Positions 57,038 through 64,000 of a DNA stretch of 64,000 bases are shown one piece after another (position 1 is the stretch's first letter; the number at the start of each line of letters is the position of its first letter). The position numbers were made by a program, and so were the translations under genes. The stretch lies in contig NZ_JAQIIX010000002.1 in assembly GCF_036946495.1 (NCBI RefSeq), positions 3,596,001-3,660,000 on the forward strand, read 5' to 3'. This DNA comes from Mycolicibacterium neoaurum (GTDB lineage Bacteria; Actinomycetota; Actinomycetes; Mycobacteriales; Mycobacteriaceae). The notes beneath the pieces are model-generated. The model saw nothing but the letters and a program-made list of their open reading frames with translations. It did no database searches and was not told where the DNA came from.

Positions 57038-58773
57038 AGATTGCCTACATTCCCCAGGACGCCCCGTTCAACGAGGACCAGCGGGCCTGGCTTTCGGGAT
57101 TCCTGGCGGGTCTGCATTCGCGGTTGGCCATGAACATGGTCCCACCGCCGGCGGCGGTGGCCGATGCGCCTGCCGCCCGCCCCGCGCTGCGGATCCTCTA
57201 CGGGACGCAGACCGGTAACGCCGAGGGCGTGGCCAATGATGCTGCCGCCGCGGCCAAGTTGCAGGGTTTCGACGTCAAGGTCAGCGGTCTCGACGAGATC
57301 GAACTCGACGAGTTCGCCGGGTGCAAGTACGTATTGATCGTCACGTCGACCTACGGCGAGGGCGAGATGCCCGACAACGCCGAGCTCTTCTGGGAGGCGC
57401 TGTCGGCCACGACCGCCCCCCGCCTGGAGGGTGTGTCCTACGGCGTACTCGCCCTCGGTGACACCAGCTATGACGAGTTCTGCCAGGCGGGCAAGCTGTT
57501 CGACATCCGACTGGAACAGCTCGGCGCCACCCGCGTGGTCACCCGCACCGATTGCGATGTCGAGTACGAGGCGCCTGCCGCCGAATGGATCCAGGGGGCA
57601 CTCACCGCGCTGGTGCCGACGTCCGGAGCCAGCGGAACGCCGAGCACCCCGCCGCCGAGCGCGGTGGCCCGATCGGGATGGACGCGCAAGAACCCGTTCG
57701 TGGCCGATATCGCGGTCAACCGGCTGCTGTCCGGGCCGGGGTCGGACAAGGAGATTCGGCATATCGAATTCGCGCTTGCCGACAGCGGAATCGAGTACGA
57801 GGCCGGTGACGCGTTGGCGGTGATTCCGGAGAACGATCCGGCCCTGGTGGAGGCCATCGCCGACCACTTCCGGGTGTCTCCGGACACGCTGGTCGACGAC
57901 CGCCCGCTCGGTGAACTGCTCGGTCACCGCTACGAGATCAGCGCACCGTCGAAGGATCTGCTCGGTGAGGTCGAGAAGCGGGCCGACAATGAGGAGCTGT
58001 CCCATGTGCTGCGCGGTGGGGTCAAGGAGACGCTGGAGCGCTGGCTGTACGGCAAGGACATCTTGGACGTACTGCGAATCGCCGGAGACGACCTGAGCCT
58101 GGAGGAGTTCATCGGGTTACTCAAACCCCTTACTCACCGGGCCTATTCGATATCGTCGAGCGCGCTGGCGCATCCAGACCGGATCCATCTGACCGTCGCC
58201 GCGGTGCGCTACCAGGGCAACGGCCGCGAACGTGGCGGCGTGTGCTCGACATTCCTGGCCGACCGGGCCGGCACGGCGAAAATCTTCCTGCAGCCCAACA
58301 AGTCGTTCCGAGTGCCGGGCGAGGGTGATGCGCCGATGATCATGGTCGGACCCGGCACCGGGGTCGCCCCGTTCCGGGCCTTCCTACAGGAACGCGAACA
58401 CAGCGGCGCCAGCGGCCGAAACTGGCTGTTCTTCGGCGATCAGCACCGCGCCCACGATTTCGCCTACCAGACCGAACTGCTCGGTTGGCAGTCCAGCGGC
58501 CTGCTGACCCGCCTGGATCTCGCGTTCTCGCGCGATCAATCGGAGAAGGTCTACGTGCAGAACCGGATGGTCGAGCACGGCGCCGACGTGTACGCCTGGC
58601 TCGAAGAGGGCGGCCACTTCTATGTCTGCGGTGACGCGACCAGGATGGCCAAGGATGTCGACAAGGCGCTGCACGAGATCGTCGCCACCCACGGTGGGAT
58701 GACCGCCGATGCCGCCACCGATTACGTGAATTCGCTCAAGCGCGAGAAGCGCTACGTCCGCGACGTGTACTGA
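57034..58773 (+). CDS. Diflavin reductase (CysJ-like), likely electron donor to GltB-like enzyme
   Basis: 579-aa NADPH-dependent flavoprotein. After about 60 residues comes a flavodoxin-like FMN domain (YGTQTGNAEGVA, TSTYGEGEMPDNA, LALGDTSYDEFCQAG), a linker, an FAD domain (HRAYSISSSALAH, GGVCSTFLA) and an NADPH domain (GPGTGVAPFRAFLQERE, YVCGDATRMAKDV) ending KREKRYVRDVY as CysJ does. GTG 57034 overlaps the gltB stop by 4 nt. No sulfite reductase subunit is adjacent. The tight coupling suggests it passes NADPH electrons to the glutamate synthase in place of the iron-sulfur protein GltD (inference). Confidence 0.9.
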   Translation: MKIAYIPQDAPFNEDQRAWLSGFLAGLHSRLAMNMVPPPAAVADAPAARPALRILYGTQTGNAEGVANDAAAAAKLQGFDVKVSGLDEIELDEFAGCKYVLIVTSTYGEGEMPDNAELFWEALSATTAPRLEGVSYGVLALGDTSYDEFCQAGKLFDIRLEQLGATRVVTRTDCDVEYEAPAAEWIQGALTALVPTSGASGTPSTPPPSAVARSGWTRKNPFVADIAVNRLLSGPGSDKEIRHIEFALADSGIEYEAGDALAVIPENDPALVEAIADHFRVSPDTLVDDRPLGELLGHRYEISAPSKDLLGEVEKRADNEELSHVLRGGVKETLERWLYGKDILDVLRIAGDDLSLEEFIGLLKPLTHRAYSISSSALAHPDRIHLTVAAVRYQGNGRERGGVCSTFLADRAGTAKIFLQPNKSFRVPGEGDAPMIMVGPGTGVAPFRAFLQEREHSGASGRNWLFFGDQHRAHDFAYQTELLGWQSSGLLTRLDLAFSRDQSEKVYVQNRMVEHGADVYAWLEEGGHFYVCGDATRMAKDVDKALHEIVATHGGMTADAATDYVNSLKREKRYVRDVY

Positions 58774-58803
58774 CCCCGACGCGTCCCGCCGGCCGGCGAC
58801 AGC

Positions 58804-59310
58804 TCAGGGCGGGGACAGCTCGCCGCCGGGCGGCGGCGCGAAATCGGTAACGGTCTGCGTTTCGGTCCGTGTTTCGGTGACCGTGCTCGGCGGGACCGTC
58901 GTCGTGGTGGTGGTCGTGCTCGGCGTGGTCGTGGTGGTCGTCGTAGTGGTCGTCGTTGTCGTGGTGGTCGTCGGACCGGTCGTCGAGGTGGTGCTGGCCG
59001 TCGTGGGCGGCACCGTCTCGGTGATCGTGCCGGGCGCGACCGGAGCGCCGGCCGTGGTCGTGGTGGTGCTGGTGGTGGTCGCCGGGCCGGAATCGGAGTC
59101 GTCGGAGGACACGGCACTGAAGATGCCGTACCCGGCCAGCGCCAGGACCGCCGCGGTGACCGCGCCGAGGCCGACAAGGGCGGCCGGCTTCTGGTACCAG
59201 GGCTGTGCCGGTTCGGCTGCGGCGTACGGATCGGCCAGCTCGCTGTAGTCGGCGTACAGGGTGGGGTCGTCGTGCGGGTACTCGTTCGGGTCGCCCGGGC
59301 GCTCGTTCAT
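58804..59310 (-). CDS. Threonine-rich single-pass membrane protein
   Basis: 168 aa. A polar acidic N-terminus (NERPGDPNEYPHDDPTLYADYSE), one membrane helix (ALVGLGAVTAAVLALAGYGIF, about 43-63), then an extracytoplasmic tail of about 100 residues dominated by Thr with a run of 16 consecutive Thr and TxTE-type motifs, ending PPPGGELSPP. Resembles a cell-wall-spanning or glycosylated stalk; mycobacterial protein mannosylation of Thr-rich tails is known in general. No family identified. Starts 49 bp after the stop of the upstream ATPase gene. Confidence 0.7.
   Translation of the reverse strand: MNERPGDPNEYPHDDPTLYADYSELADPYAAAEPAQPWYQKPAALVGLGAVTAAVLALAGYGIFSAVSSDDSDSGPATTTSTTTTTAGAPVAPGTITETVPPTTASTTSTTGPTTTTTTTTTTTTTTTTPSTTTTTTTVPPSTVTETRTETQTVTDFAPPPGGELSPP
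58898..59100. repeat. Low-complexity trinucleotide tract coding for poly-Thr
   Basis: Imperfect GTS/GTGGTC repeats on the + strand (ACN codons on the coding strand), densest at 58898-58980. Prone to length change; the opposite strand gives an artificial poly-Val frame. Confidence 0.75.
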
Positions 59311-59359
59311 GAGTGTCGATGGTAGGTGGTCGATGATGGATGGTGATGCCGATGTCCGG

Positions 59360-60514
59360 TCAGCGCTTGCCCCAGTCCCATGCCGGAGCGGTCAGCATGG
59401 TCTGGCCTTCGATGAGGGTTTCACCCCATTCCTTGACCAGTTCCACGGTCCGTGCGCCGTCCGCACCGAGCCGGTCACGCAGGACGGTCGAATGCGTGAC
59501 GACGATGACCTGGGTGGCTGCGGCGGCATCACCGATCATGCCGACCAGAGCGGGGATCAGATCCGGGTGCAGGGACGTTTCGGGCTCGTTGAGCACCATC
59601 AGCGACGGTGGTCGGGGGCTGAGCAGCGCGGCGGCCCACAGCAGGAAACGCAACGTGCCGTCGGAGAGCTCCGCGGCCCGAAGAGGGCGCAGCATTCCGC
59701 GCTGATGCAGCTGTAATTCGAACAGTCCGTCGTTGGCGATCACCGACACGCTTGCGCTGTCGAACGCATCGGCTATGGCGCCCTGCAGTTTTCCGTCGCC
59801 GAGCTCGATGATGGTCTGCAGCGCAGCGGCCAGGTCGGCACCGTCGTCGGCGAGGACCGGGGTCCGGGTGCCCACCCTGGGCCGGCGGGCCGGCGCACCG
59901 GCGTCGGAGCGGAAGCCGTCGTAGAAACGCCAGTCGCGCAGGCGGTTGCGGACGGCGTTGATTTCGGGGAGTGCTCCCGCGTACTCGGCGAGGACGCTGC
60001 GGTAGAGCGGCAACGCGCGGGACAGATCGGTGAATCCCCGCCCGGTCTCGTCGGCGACATCGGCGTGGGGTCCGTTGCGGCGCAGCAGCATCGAGGACGG
60101 CCGCAGGCGTGGTCCGGCAAAGATGGTCTCGCGTTTGATCTCCGGATCGCGGCCGAACAGCGAGGCCGGCCCGGCGTGCTGGGGCATTCCGAGATCGACC
60201 AGATAGCCGAATTCGTCTGAGGCGAAGCCGAGTTCCAGCGATACCGGACGGGTGCGCACGGTGCCCTGGGTGGTTCCGGTCCGGCGAGCGCCGGAGGTCT
60301 GTTCGGGTCCGGCCCACAGAGCCGATTGCAGACCTCCCTCGCGGGCCAGCGAGGCGATGACCTCCCCGCGGCCGCAATCCGCGAGCAACATCAGCGCTCG
60401 GTACAGCGATGATTTACCGGTGCCGTTGGCGCCGGTGATCACGGTCAACTGTGCCAGCGGCAACAGGACTTCGCGCAGTGATCGGTAGCCGCGTACGGCG
60501 ATCGTGTTCAGCAT
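59360..60514 (-). CDS. AAA-family ATPase of the RecF/ABC-ATPase type (AAA_21)
   Basis: 384-aa ATPase with no membrane segment. It begins LNTIAVRGYRSLREVLLPLAQLTVITGANGTGKSSLYRAL (Walker A GANGTGKSS), contains the signature-like ELSDGTLRFLLWAAALL and the Walker B LMVLNEPETSLHPDLIPAL, then VVTHSTVLRDRL. This is the pattern of stand-alone DNA-repair or toxin-associated ATPases of the AAA_21 group. Its ATG overlaps the dinB2 stop by 7 nt, so it is co-translated with the polymerase. The partner or target is unknown; a nuclease is not adjacent. Confidence 0.85.
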   Translation of the reverse strand: MLNTIAVRGYRSLREVLLPLAQLTVITGANGTGKSSLYRALMLLADCGRGEVIASLAREGGLQSALWAGPEQTSGARRTGTTQGTVRTRPVSLELGFASDEFGYLVDLGMPQHAGPASLFGRDPEIKRETIFAGPRLRPSSMLLRRNGPHADVADETGRGFTDLSRALPLYRSVLAEYAGALPEINAVRNRLRDWRFYDGFRSDAGAPARRPRVGTRTPVLADDGADLAAALQTIIELGDGKLQGAIADAFDSASVSVIANDGLFELQLHQRGMLRPLRAAELSDGTLRFLLWAAALLSPRPPSLMVLNEPETSLHPDLIPALVGMIGDAAAATQVIVVTHSTVLRDRLGADGARTVELVKEWGETLIEGQTMLTAPAWDWGKR

Positions 60515-61539
60515 GGCATCTCCAGTTCCAAGCGGACACCGAGCAAGCGAACGGGACGGTCCAGATCGAAATCGTCGAGCAACGCCAATGCCACGCGCTG
60601 GATCTCCACAGGATCGTTGCCGGGTGCGGCCAGCTTGCGGATCTTGGTGCGGGTGAAGAAGGTGGCCGTGCGCACGGTGACGGCCACTCGGGTGACGGTG
60701 CGGCCGTCGGCGCTGACCTCCGTCAGCGTCCTGGAAGCCAGATCGACGACGGCCGATTCCATATCGGCCCGATCGGCCAGGTCATGCGCGAAGGTGACCA
60801 CATGGCTACGTGAGCGTGGCACCCAGTCCTGTGCGCTGACCTCGGTGTCGCCGCCGCCCTTGGCCAGCAGCAGCAGTTGCAGGCCGGTGCTGGGCCCGAA
60901 GGCCGTGGTGAGGGTTGTGGCGTCGGTGGCGGCCAGATCTGCGACGGTCGATATCCCCATGCCGGCGAGCTTTCTGGCGGTCTTGGGTCCGACGCCCCAC
61001 AGTGCGTCGACTGGTCGGTCGCCCATCTGTGCCATCCAGTTCGCCGCGGTGAGTGCGTACACACCATCGGGTTTGGCGAAACCGGTGGCGACCTTGGCCC
61101 GCTGTTTGTTGTCGCTGATCCCCACCGAACACCGCAGCCTGGTCTCGGCGGCGACGATGGTCCTGATGCGTTCTGCGAGCTCGAACGGATCGGCTACATC
61201 GGCACCGAGGTAGGCCTCGTCCCAACCCCAGACCTCCAGCGGATGGCCGAGATCGCGAAGCAGACCCATCACCTGCTCGGAGGCGGCGTCGTAGGCCGGC
61301 GGATCCGACGGCAGAAATACCGCCTCGGGACATTTACGGGCCGCCGCACGCAAGGGCATACCGGCGTGTACGCCGAACTCGCGCGCCTCGTAGGACGCGC
61401 AGGTCACCACTTTTCGGGGCTCGTGCGGGTCACCGCTTCCACCGACGATCACCGGCGTGCCGACGAGTTCGGGACGGCGACGCAGTTCCACCGAGGCCAG
61501 GAACTGGTCGAGGTCTATATGAAGGATCCAGGTGCTCAC
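60508..61539 (-). CDS. dinB2: Y-family DNA polymerase DinB2 (Rv3056 type)
   Basis: 343-aa translesion polymerase. Motifs: ILHIDLDQFLASVE with metal-binding aspartates 9 and 11, VVTCASYEAREFGVHAGMPL, and WDEAYLG for the catalytic acidic pair. At the steric-gate position residue 14 is Leu (DQFL), as reported for M. smegmatis DinB2, which readily inserts ribonucleotides. Ends at DLDRPVRLLGVRLELE without a typical beta-clamp peptide visible. GTG start at 61539 overlaps the tetR stop by 4 nt. Position next to an SDR/P450 block matches M. tuberculosis Rv3056. Confidence 0.92.
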   Translation of the reverse strand: MSTWILHIDLDQFLASVELRRRPELVGTPVIVGGSGDPHEPRKVVTCASYEAREFGVHAGMPLRAAARKCPEAVFLPSDPPAYDAASEQVMGLLRDLGHPLEVWGWDEAYLGADVADPFELAERIRTIVAAETRLRCSVGISDNKQRAKVATGFAKPDGVYALTAANWMAQMGDRPVDALWGVGPKTARKLAGMGISTVADLAATDATTLTTAFGPSTGLQLLLLAKGGGDTEVSAQDWVPRSRSHVVTFAHDLADRADMESAVVDLASRTLTEVSADGRTVTRVAVTVRTATFFTRTKIRKLAAPGNDPVEIQRVALALLDDFDLDRPVRLLGVRLELEMPC

Positions 61540-62144
61540 GTGCCACAGAGTTTGCGAGCGACGTCGTCCCAGCCGGCGACGAGTTCCTCGAGTGTCCTAC
61601 CGCGGTCTGTCATCTCGTGGGCGACTCGGTCGGCGTCGAGCAGCGCAAGCAGTGCATCGGTCTGGGCGTCGAGATCGCCTGTCGTACCTGCGGATTCGAG
61701 CAGCATCCGGATATGGCGGCGGTGCAGGGTTGCCGGCGAGTTGTAACGGGTATGGGGATCGCGTGCGGCTTCGGAAAGCAATGCCCGGTGGGTGCGGACG
61801 AAGTGCAATCGGCTGTGCCCGTAGGCCTGCAGTCGTTCCAGTGGCGGGGCGCCGGGTCCCAGTGGGGGAGGGCCGAACATGAACGCCTGCTGCTCGGCGG
61901 TCTCGTCCTCGTCGAGCAGCACGATCATCAGGCCGGACCTGCTGCCGAACCGCCGGAACAGGGTGCCTTTGCCGACCCCCGCAGCCGCGGCGACATCGTC
62001 CATCGAGACGGCGTCGGCTCCGCGTTCGGCGATGAGTCGGCGCGCGGCATCCAGGAGCAGGGCGCGGTTACGCGCCGCGTCGCCGCGCTCGACCGGCGCG
62101 GCGGACGAGAGCGGCAACACGCTGAGAGATTCGGGTGCGCCCAC
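61536..62144 (-). CDS. TetR-family regulator (Rv3055-like), first gene of the dinB2 operon
   Basis: 202-aa repressor. Helix-turn-helix AARNRALLLDAARRLIAERGADAVSMDDVAAAAGVGKGTLFRRFGSRSGL is clear; the C-terminal domain starts after MFGPPPLGPGAPPLERL. GTG 62144 is the start. It overlaps dinB2 and is divergent from the FMN reductase; a 14-bp palindrome lies in the 88-bp gap between them. It may coordinate the reductase and the polymerase/ATPase genes. Matches Rv3055 by position. Confidence 0.87.
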   Translation of the reverse strand: MGAPESLSVLPLSSAAPVERGDAARNRALLLDAARRLIAERGADAVSMDDVAAAAGVGKGTLFRRFGSRSGLMIVLLDEDETAEQQAFMFGPPPLGPGAPPLERLQAYGHSRLHFVRTHRALLSEAARDPHTRYNSPATLHRRHIRMLLESAGTTGDLDAQTDALLALLDADRVAHEMTDRGRTLEELVAGWDDVARKLCGT

Positions 62145-62173
62145 ACCTGCACTTTAACTCAGCCGGAATTATT

Positions 62174-62187
62174 CGGACTGCGGTCCG
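62174..62187. promoter_or_regulatory. Palindrome in TetR/FMN reductase gap, candidate operator
   Basis: CGGACTGCGGTCCG has perfect 5-bp arms around TGCG. A second small inverted repeat, ATCCT-GTGCA-AGGAT, follows at 62191-62205. Confidence 0.45.
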
Positions 62188-62232
62188 GTTATCCTGTGCA
62201 AGGATCACCCGACGACGGAAGGAACCTCGAAC

Positions 62233-62769
62233 ATGACCAACGTGCTGGTACTCATCGGAAGCCTGCGGAAGGCATCGATCAATCGGCAGCTCGCCGAACT
62301 GGCCGTGGAATCCGCGCCCGACGGCGTGGCACTGCAGGTCTTCGACCGGCTCGGCGAACTGCCGTTCTACAACGAGGACATCGACAACGACGATGTGGTC
62401 GAGCCGGTGCGGGCGCTTCGCGAGGCCGCCGGTGCCGCCGATGCCGCGCTGGTGGTCACCCCGGAGTACAACGGGTCGATCCCGGGTGTGCTCAAGAACG
62501 CCATCGACTGGTTGTCGCGTCCCTATGGCAACGGCGCCCTGCAGGGCAAGCCGTTCGCCGTGATCGGCACCGCACTCGGTCAGTACGGCGGCGTCTGGGC
62601 GCACGACGAGACCCGGAAGTCGTTAGCCATCGCCGGGCCGCGTGCGGTGGAGGACCTCAAGTTGTCGATCCCGTTGGCAACCCTCGACGACAAGCATCCG
62701 CGCGAGCATGCCGAGGTCGCCGGTCAGGTGCGCGAGGTGGTTGGCAAACTGGTCGCCGAGGTCGGCTGA
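62233..62769 (+). CDS. NAD(P)H-dependent FMN reductase (Rv3054c-like)
   Basis: 178-aa flavodoxin-fold quinone/FMN reductase. Motifs: LVLIGSLRKASINRQLA (phosphate loop for FMN), YNEDIDND, VVTPEYNGSIPGVLKNAIDWLSRPYG (the PEYNGSIPG signature of the family) and GQYGGVWA. ATG 62233 follows GGAAGGAA. Conserved position next to nrdHIE as in M. tuberculosis. Ends in front of a strong hairpin. Confidence 0.92.
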   Translation: MTNVLVLIGSLRKASINRQLAELAVESAPDGVALQVFDRLGELPFYNEDIDNDDVVEPVRALREAAGAADAALVVTPEYNGSIPGVLKNAIDWLSRPYGNGALQGKPFAVIGTALGQYGGVWAHDETRKSLAIAGPRAVEDLKLSIPLATLDDKHPREHAEVAGQVREVVGKLVAEVG

Positions 62770-62781
62770 ACCGATTTGACA

Positions 62782-62816
62782 AGAACCGCCCGGGAGCGTT
62801 GCTCCCGGGCGGTTCT
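62782..62816 (+). terminator. 16-bp perfect hairpin after FMN reductase
   Basis: 62782-62797 (AGAACCGCCCGGGAGC) is the exact complement of 62801-62816, with a 3-nt loop GTT. Only CTGTCGTT follows, so the U-tract is weak, but the stem is the most stable in the region. Confidence 0.8.
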
Positions 62817-63199
62817 GTCGTTCCGGCGACCGTGCGGCAGGGGCATGGTTGTCGGACCCCGTCGATAGAGTGCGACACGGCCCCTGATGTGATCTGCGAC
62901 ACGCCGGTCGAAGACACGCCATGGGGCTTACGACCTGGGAATTTCACGAATGTTGTTCAGAACATCTTGTATCTCTTCGGTTTGTCGGACACTAGGTGTA
63001 GTGTCTGACGGACCGCGAGGCCCCAAAGCCACAGGGGCCCGGCGGAGCGAGACCCACCCGGTACCGGCCACGCCGGACACCACGGATCCAGCTCCGGGGA
63101 GACCGGAATTTCCGGGCCCTCCGGACCGCTGAATCGAAGTGAATTGCATAGCCAGAGCAGTTGCCCGTCCCAGTCATGCACGAGCGTAGGAGCCGCTAG
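62817..63199. other. nrdHIE upstream region
   Basis: About 380 bp. The first part (62817-62940) shows nothing recognisable. At 62950-62965 there is the inverted repeat ATGTT-GTTCAG-AACAT, and at 62989-63004 a NrdR-type box. From about 63005 the DNA is GC-rich with several short hairpins (for example CCGGC-CAC-GCCGG near 63065 and CCGGAATTTCCGG near 63105), so a structured leader of nearly 200 nt is possible. No riboswitch could be matched. Confidence 0.5.
62989..63004 (+). promoter_or_regulatory. NrdR-type box upstream of nrdHIE
   Basis: ACACTAGGTGTAGTGT fits the NrdR consensus acaCwAtATaTwGtgt in both outer arms (ACACTA and TAGTGT). NrdR represses ribonucleotide reductase genes when (d)ATP is high. 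A second box at the usual spacing was not convincing. Confidence 0.6.
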
Positions 63200-63442
63200 A
63201 TGAACGTCACCGTGTACACCAAGCCCGCTTGCGTGCAGTGCAATGCCACCTACAAGGCGTTGGACAAGGCGGGCGTGGAGTATGACGTCGTCGACATCAC
63301 CCTCGACAACGAGGCCCGTGACTATGTGATGGCGCTGGGCTACCTACAGGCTCCCGTGGTCGTCGCGGGCAACGAGCACTGGTCCGGATTCCGTCCCGAC
63401 CGCATCAAGGCCCTGGCCGGAGCGTCCGCCGTCACCGCCTAG
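63200..63442 (+). CDS. nrdH: Glutaredoxin-like electron donor NrdH
   Basis: 80-aa redoxin with thioredoxin-like properties that reduces class Ib ribonucleotide reductase. Active-site CVQC (KPACVQCNATYKALD), QAPVVV cis-proline region, and the WSGFRPDRI motif typical of NrdH. ATG 63200 after GTAGGAG. First gene of nrdHIE, 30 bp before nrdI. Confidence 0.96.
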   Translation: MNVTVYTKPACVQCNATYKALDKAGVEYDVVDITLDNEARDYVMALGYLQAPVVVAGNEHWSGFRPDRIKALAGASAVTA

Positions 63443-63472
63443 ACCACCCAACCGACCGAGAGGAGTGCAGAC

Positions 63473-63919
63473 GTGAGCAACCTCGTCTACTTCTCCAGCG
63501 TCTCGGAGAACACGCATCGGTTCGTGCAGAAGCTCGAAATGCCTGCCATCCGGATTCCACTCAAGGAACGGATCCAGGTCGACGAGCCCTATGTACTCGT
63601 CCTGCCCACTTACGGTGGCGGACATGCCAACGGCCCGGATCCTGACCGCGGGGGTTATGTCCCCAAACAGGTGATCGCCTTCCTGAACAATGAACACAAC
63701 CGGTCGTTGATCCGCGGTGTCATCGCCGCGGGCAACACCAACTTCGGTGCCGAATTCGGCTACGCGGGGGTCGTCGTGTCTCGTAAGTGCGGCGTTCCAT
63801 TTCTCTACCGTTTCGAACTCATGGGAACGACGGACGACGTCTTTGCCGTCCGCGCAGGATTACAAGACTTCTGGAAGGACCAGACGTGCCACCAACCGTC
63901 ACAGCTGCAGAACCTGTAA
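63473..63919 (+). CDS. nrdI: Flavodoxin-like NrdI
   Basis: 148-aa FMN protein that activates the dimanganese-tyrosyl cofactor of NrdF in class Ib ribonucleotide reductase. Motifs: LVYFSSVSENTHRFVQKLE (phosphate loop), LPTYGGGHANGPD, GNTNFGAEFGYAG, and the terminal QTCHQPSQLQNL as in mycobacterial NrdI. The GTG start follows GAGAGGAG. Its last 34 nt overlap the nrdE start. Confidence 0.95.
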   Translation: MSNLVYFSSVSENTHRFVQKLEMPAIRIPLKERIQVDEPYVLVLPTYGGGHANGPDPDRGGYVPKQVIAFLNNEHNRSLIRGVIAAGNTNFGAEFGYAGVVVSRKCGVPFLYRFELMGTTDDVFAVRAGLQDFWKDQTCHQPSQLQNL

Positions 63920-64000
63920 CCACCGGCGCTCACGCGCTCCCGGGGGAGACGGACTACCACGCGCTCAACGCGATGCTGAATCTGTACGACGCCGACGGCA
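63886..64000 (+). CDS. nrdE: Ribonucleoside-diphosphate reductase alpha chain NrdE, N-terminal part
   Basis: Starts at GTG 63886 inside the nrdI 3' end and runs off the window. The 38 codons present read PPTVTAAEPVTTGAH, then ETDYHALNAMLNLYDADG, matching the N-terminus of mycobacterial NrdE. Catalyses reduction of ribonucleotides with NrdF. Truncated only by the window edge. Confidence 0.9.
   Translation, partial: MPPTVTAAEPVTTGAHALPGETDYHALNAMLNLYDADG

Noticed and set aside
58877..59248. Poly-valine membrane-like frame on the + strand
   Set aside because: It is the mirror of the Thr-rich tract; the minus-strand frame has a normal N-terminus and membrane helix, so the + frame is an artefact of low complexity.
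63005..63199. Possible cobalamin or other riboswitch before nrdH
   Set aside because: AGCCACAGG faintly recalls a B12 box, but the other conserved segments of a cobalamin riboswitch are absent, and class Ib nrd genes are not usually under B12 control.

Overview
The window is high-GC actinobacterial DNA from a mycobacterium, most likely a fast-growing species (Mycolicibacterium type). The basis is the gene families recognised from memory: MmpS/MmpL transporters, DUF732 and Rv0455c-like secreted proteins, DosR, CYP136, the ribonucleotide-incorporating polymerase DinB2, an F420-dependent LLM oxidoreductase, many acyl-CoA dehydrogenases and TetR regulators, and the nrdHIE genes. No phage, insertion sequence, CRISPR array or rRNA was seen. 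One tRNA gene (Ala, GGC) is present.

Layout. 0-7 kb: a large SARP/AfsR-type regulator, a hemerythrin-like protein, phosphoglucomutase, an MFS transporter and tRNA-Ala. 7.2-12.3 kb: a TetR regulator divergent from a tightly overlapping mmpS-mmpL-DUF732-Rv0455c-like export operon. 12.3-14.2 kb: TetR plus a DUF2236 oxygenase. 14.3-19.8 kb: an iron-box-controlled operon of aspartate decarboxylase, ornithine/lysine N-hydroxylase and two ABC half-transporters, which looks like the precursor-supply and transport part of a peptide siderophore (exochelin-like) system. 19.9-26.7 kb: DUF2127 membrane protein, acyl-CoA ligase, TetR and two paired acyl-CoA dehydrogenases. 26.7-31.4 kb: an operon of a GNAT-like protein, an E1-like/nitroreductase fusion (Rv1355c family) and a GAF-GGDEF-EAL cyclic-di-GMP enzyme. 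31.8-38.7 kb: fatty-acid or acyl-CoA catabolism genes (MaoC hydratase, acyl-CoA dehydrogenases, SDR, thiolase) with GntR and an F420 oxidoreductase. 38.7-41.2 kb: CstA/YbdD carbon-starvation transporter.

41.2-64 kb is a block resembling, in mosaic form, the M. tuberculosis Rv3052c-Rv3062 neighbourhood: ligB, cyp136, its TetR, an SDR, dinB2, TetR, FMN reductase and nrdHIE. Several extra modules are interleaved: a DosR response regulator with a flavin-fold oxidase and an Acg-type nitroreductase; a sulfite-oxidase-like protein with a TauE/SafE permease; a stand-alone LeuA regulatory domain behind a possible branched-chain attenuator; and a glutamate synthase-like giant paired with a diflavin reductase behind an iron box.

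Three themes connect the genes. Iron: two good IdeR-type boxes (15 of 19 consensus positions each), the siderophore-like operon, and an mmpSL operon carrying the two small partners associated with siderophore secretion. Hypoxia/redox: DosR, two nitroreductase-fold proteins, and DosR-like boxes in front of three transcription units. Lipid catabolism: acyl-CoA dehydrogenase, ligase, thiolase and hydratase clusters, each with a local TetR or GntR regulator and visible palindromes. All family assignments come from reading the sequence without database searches.
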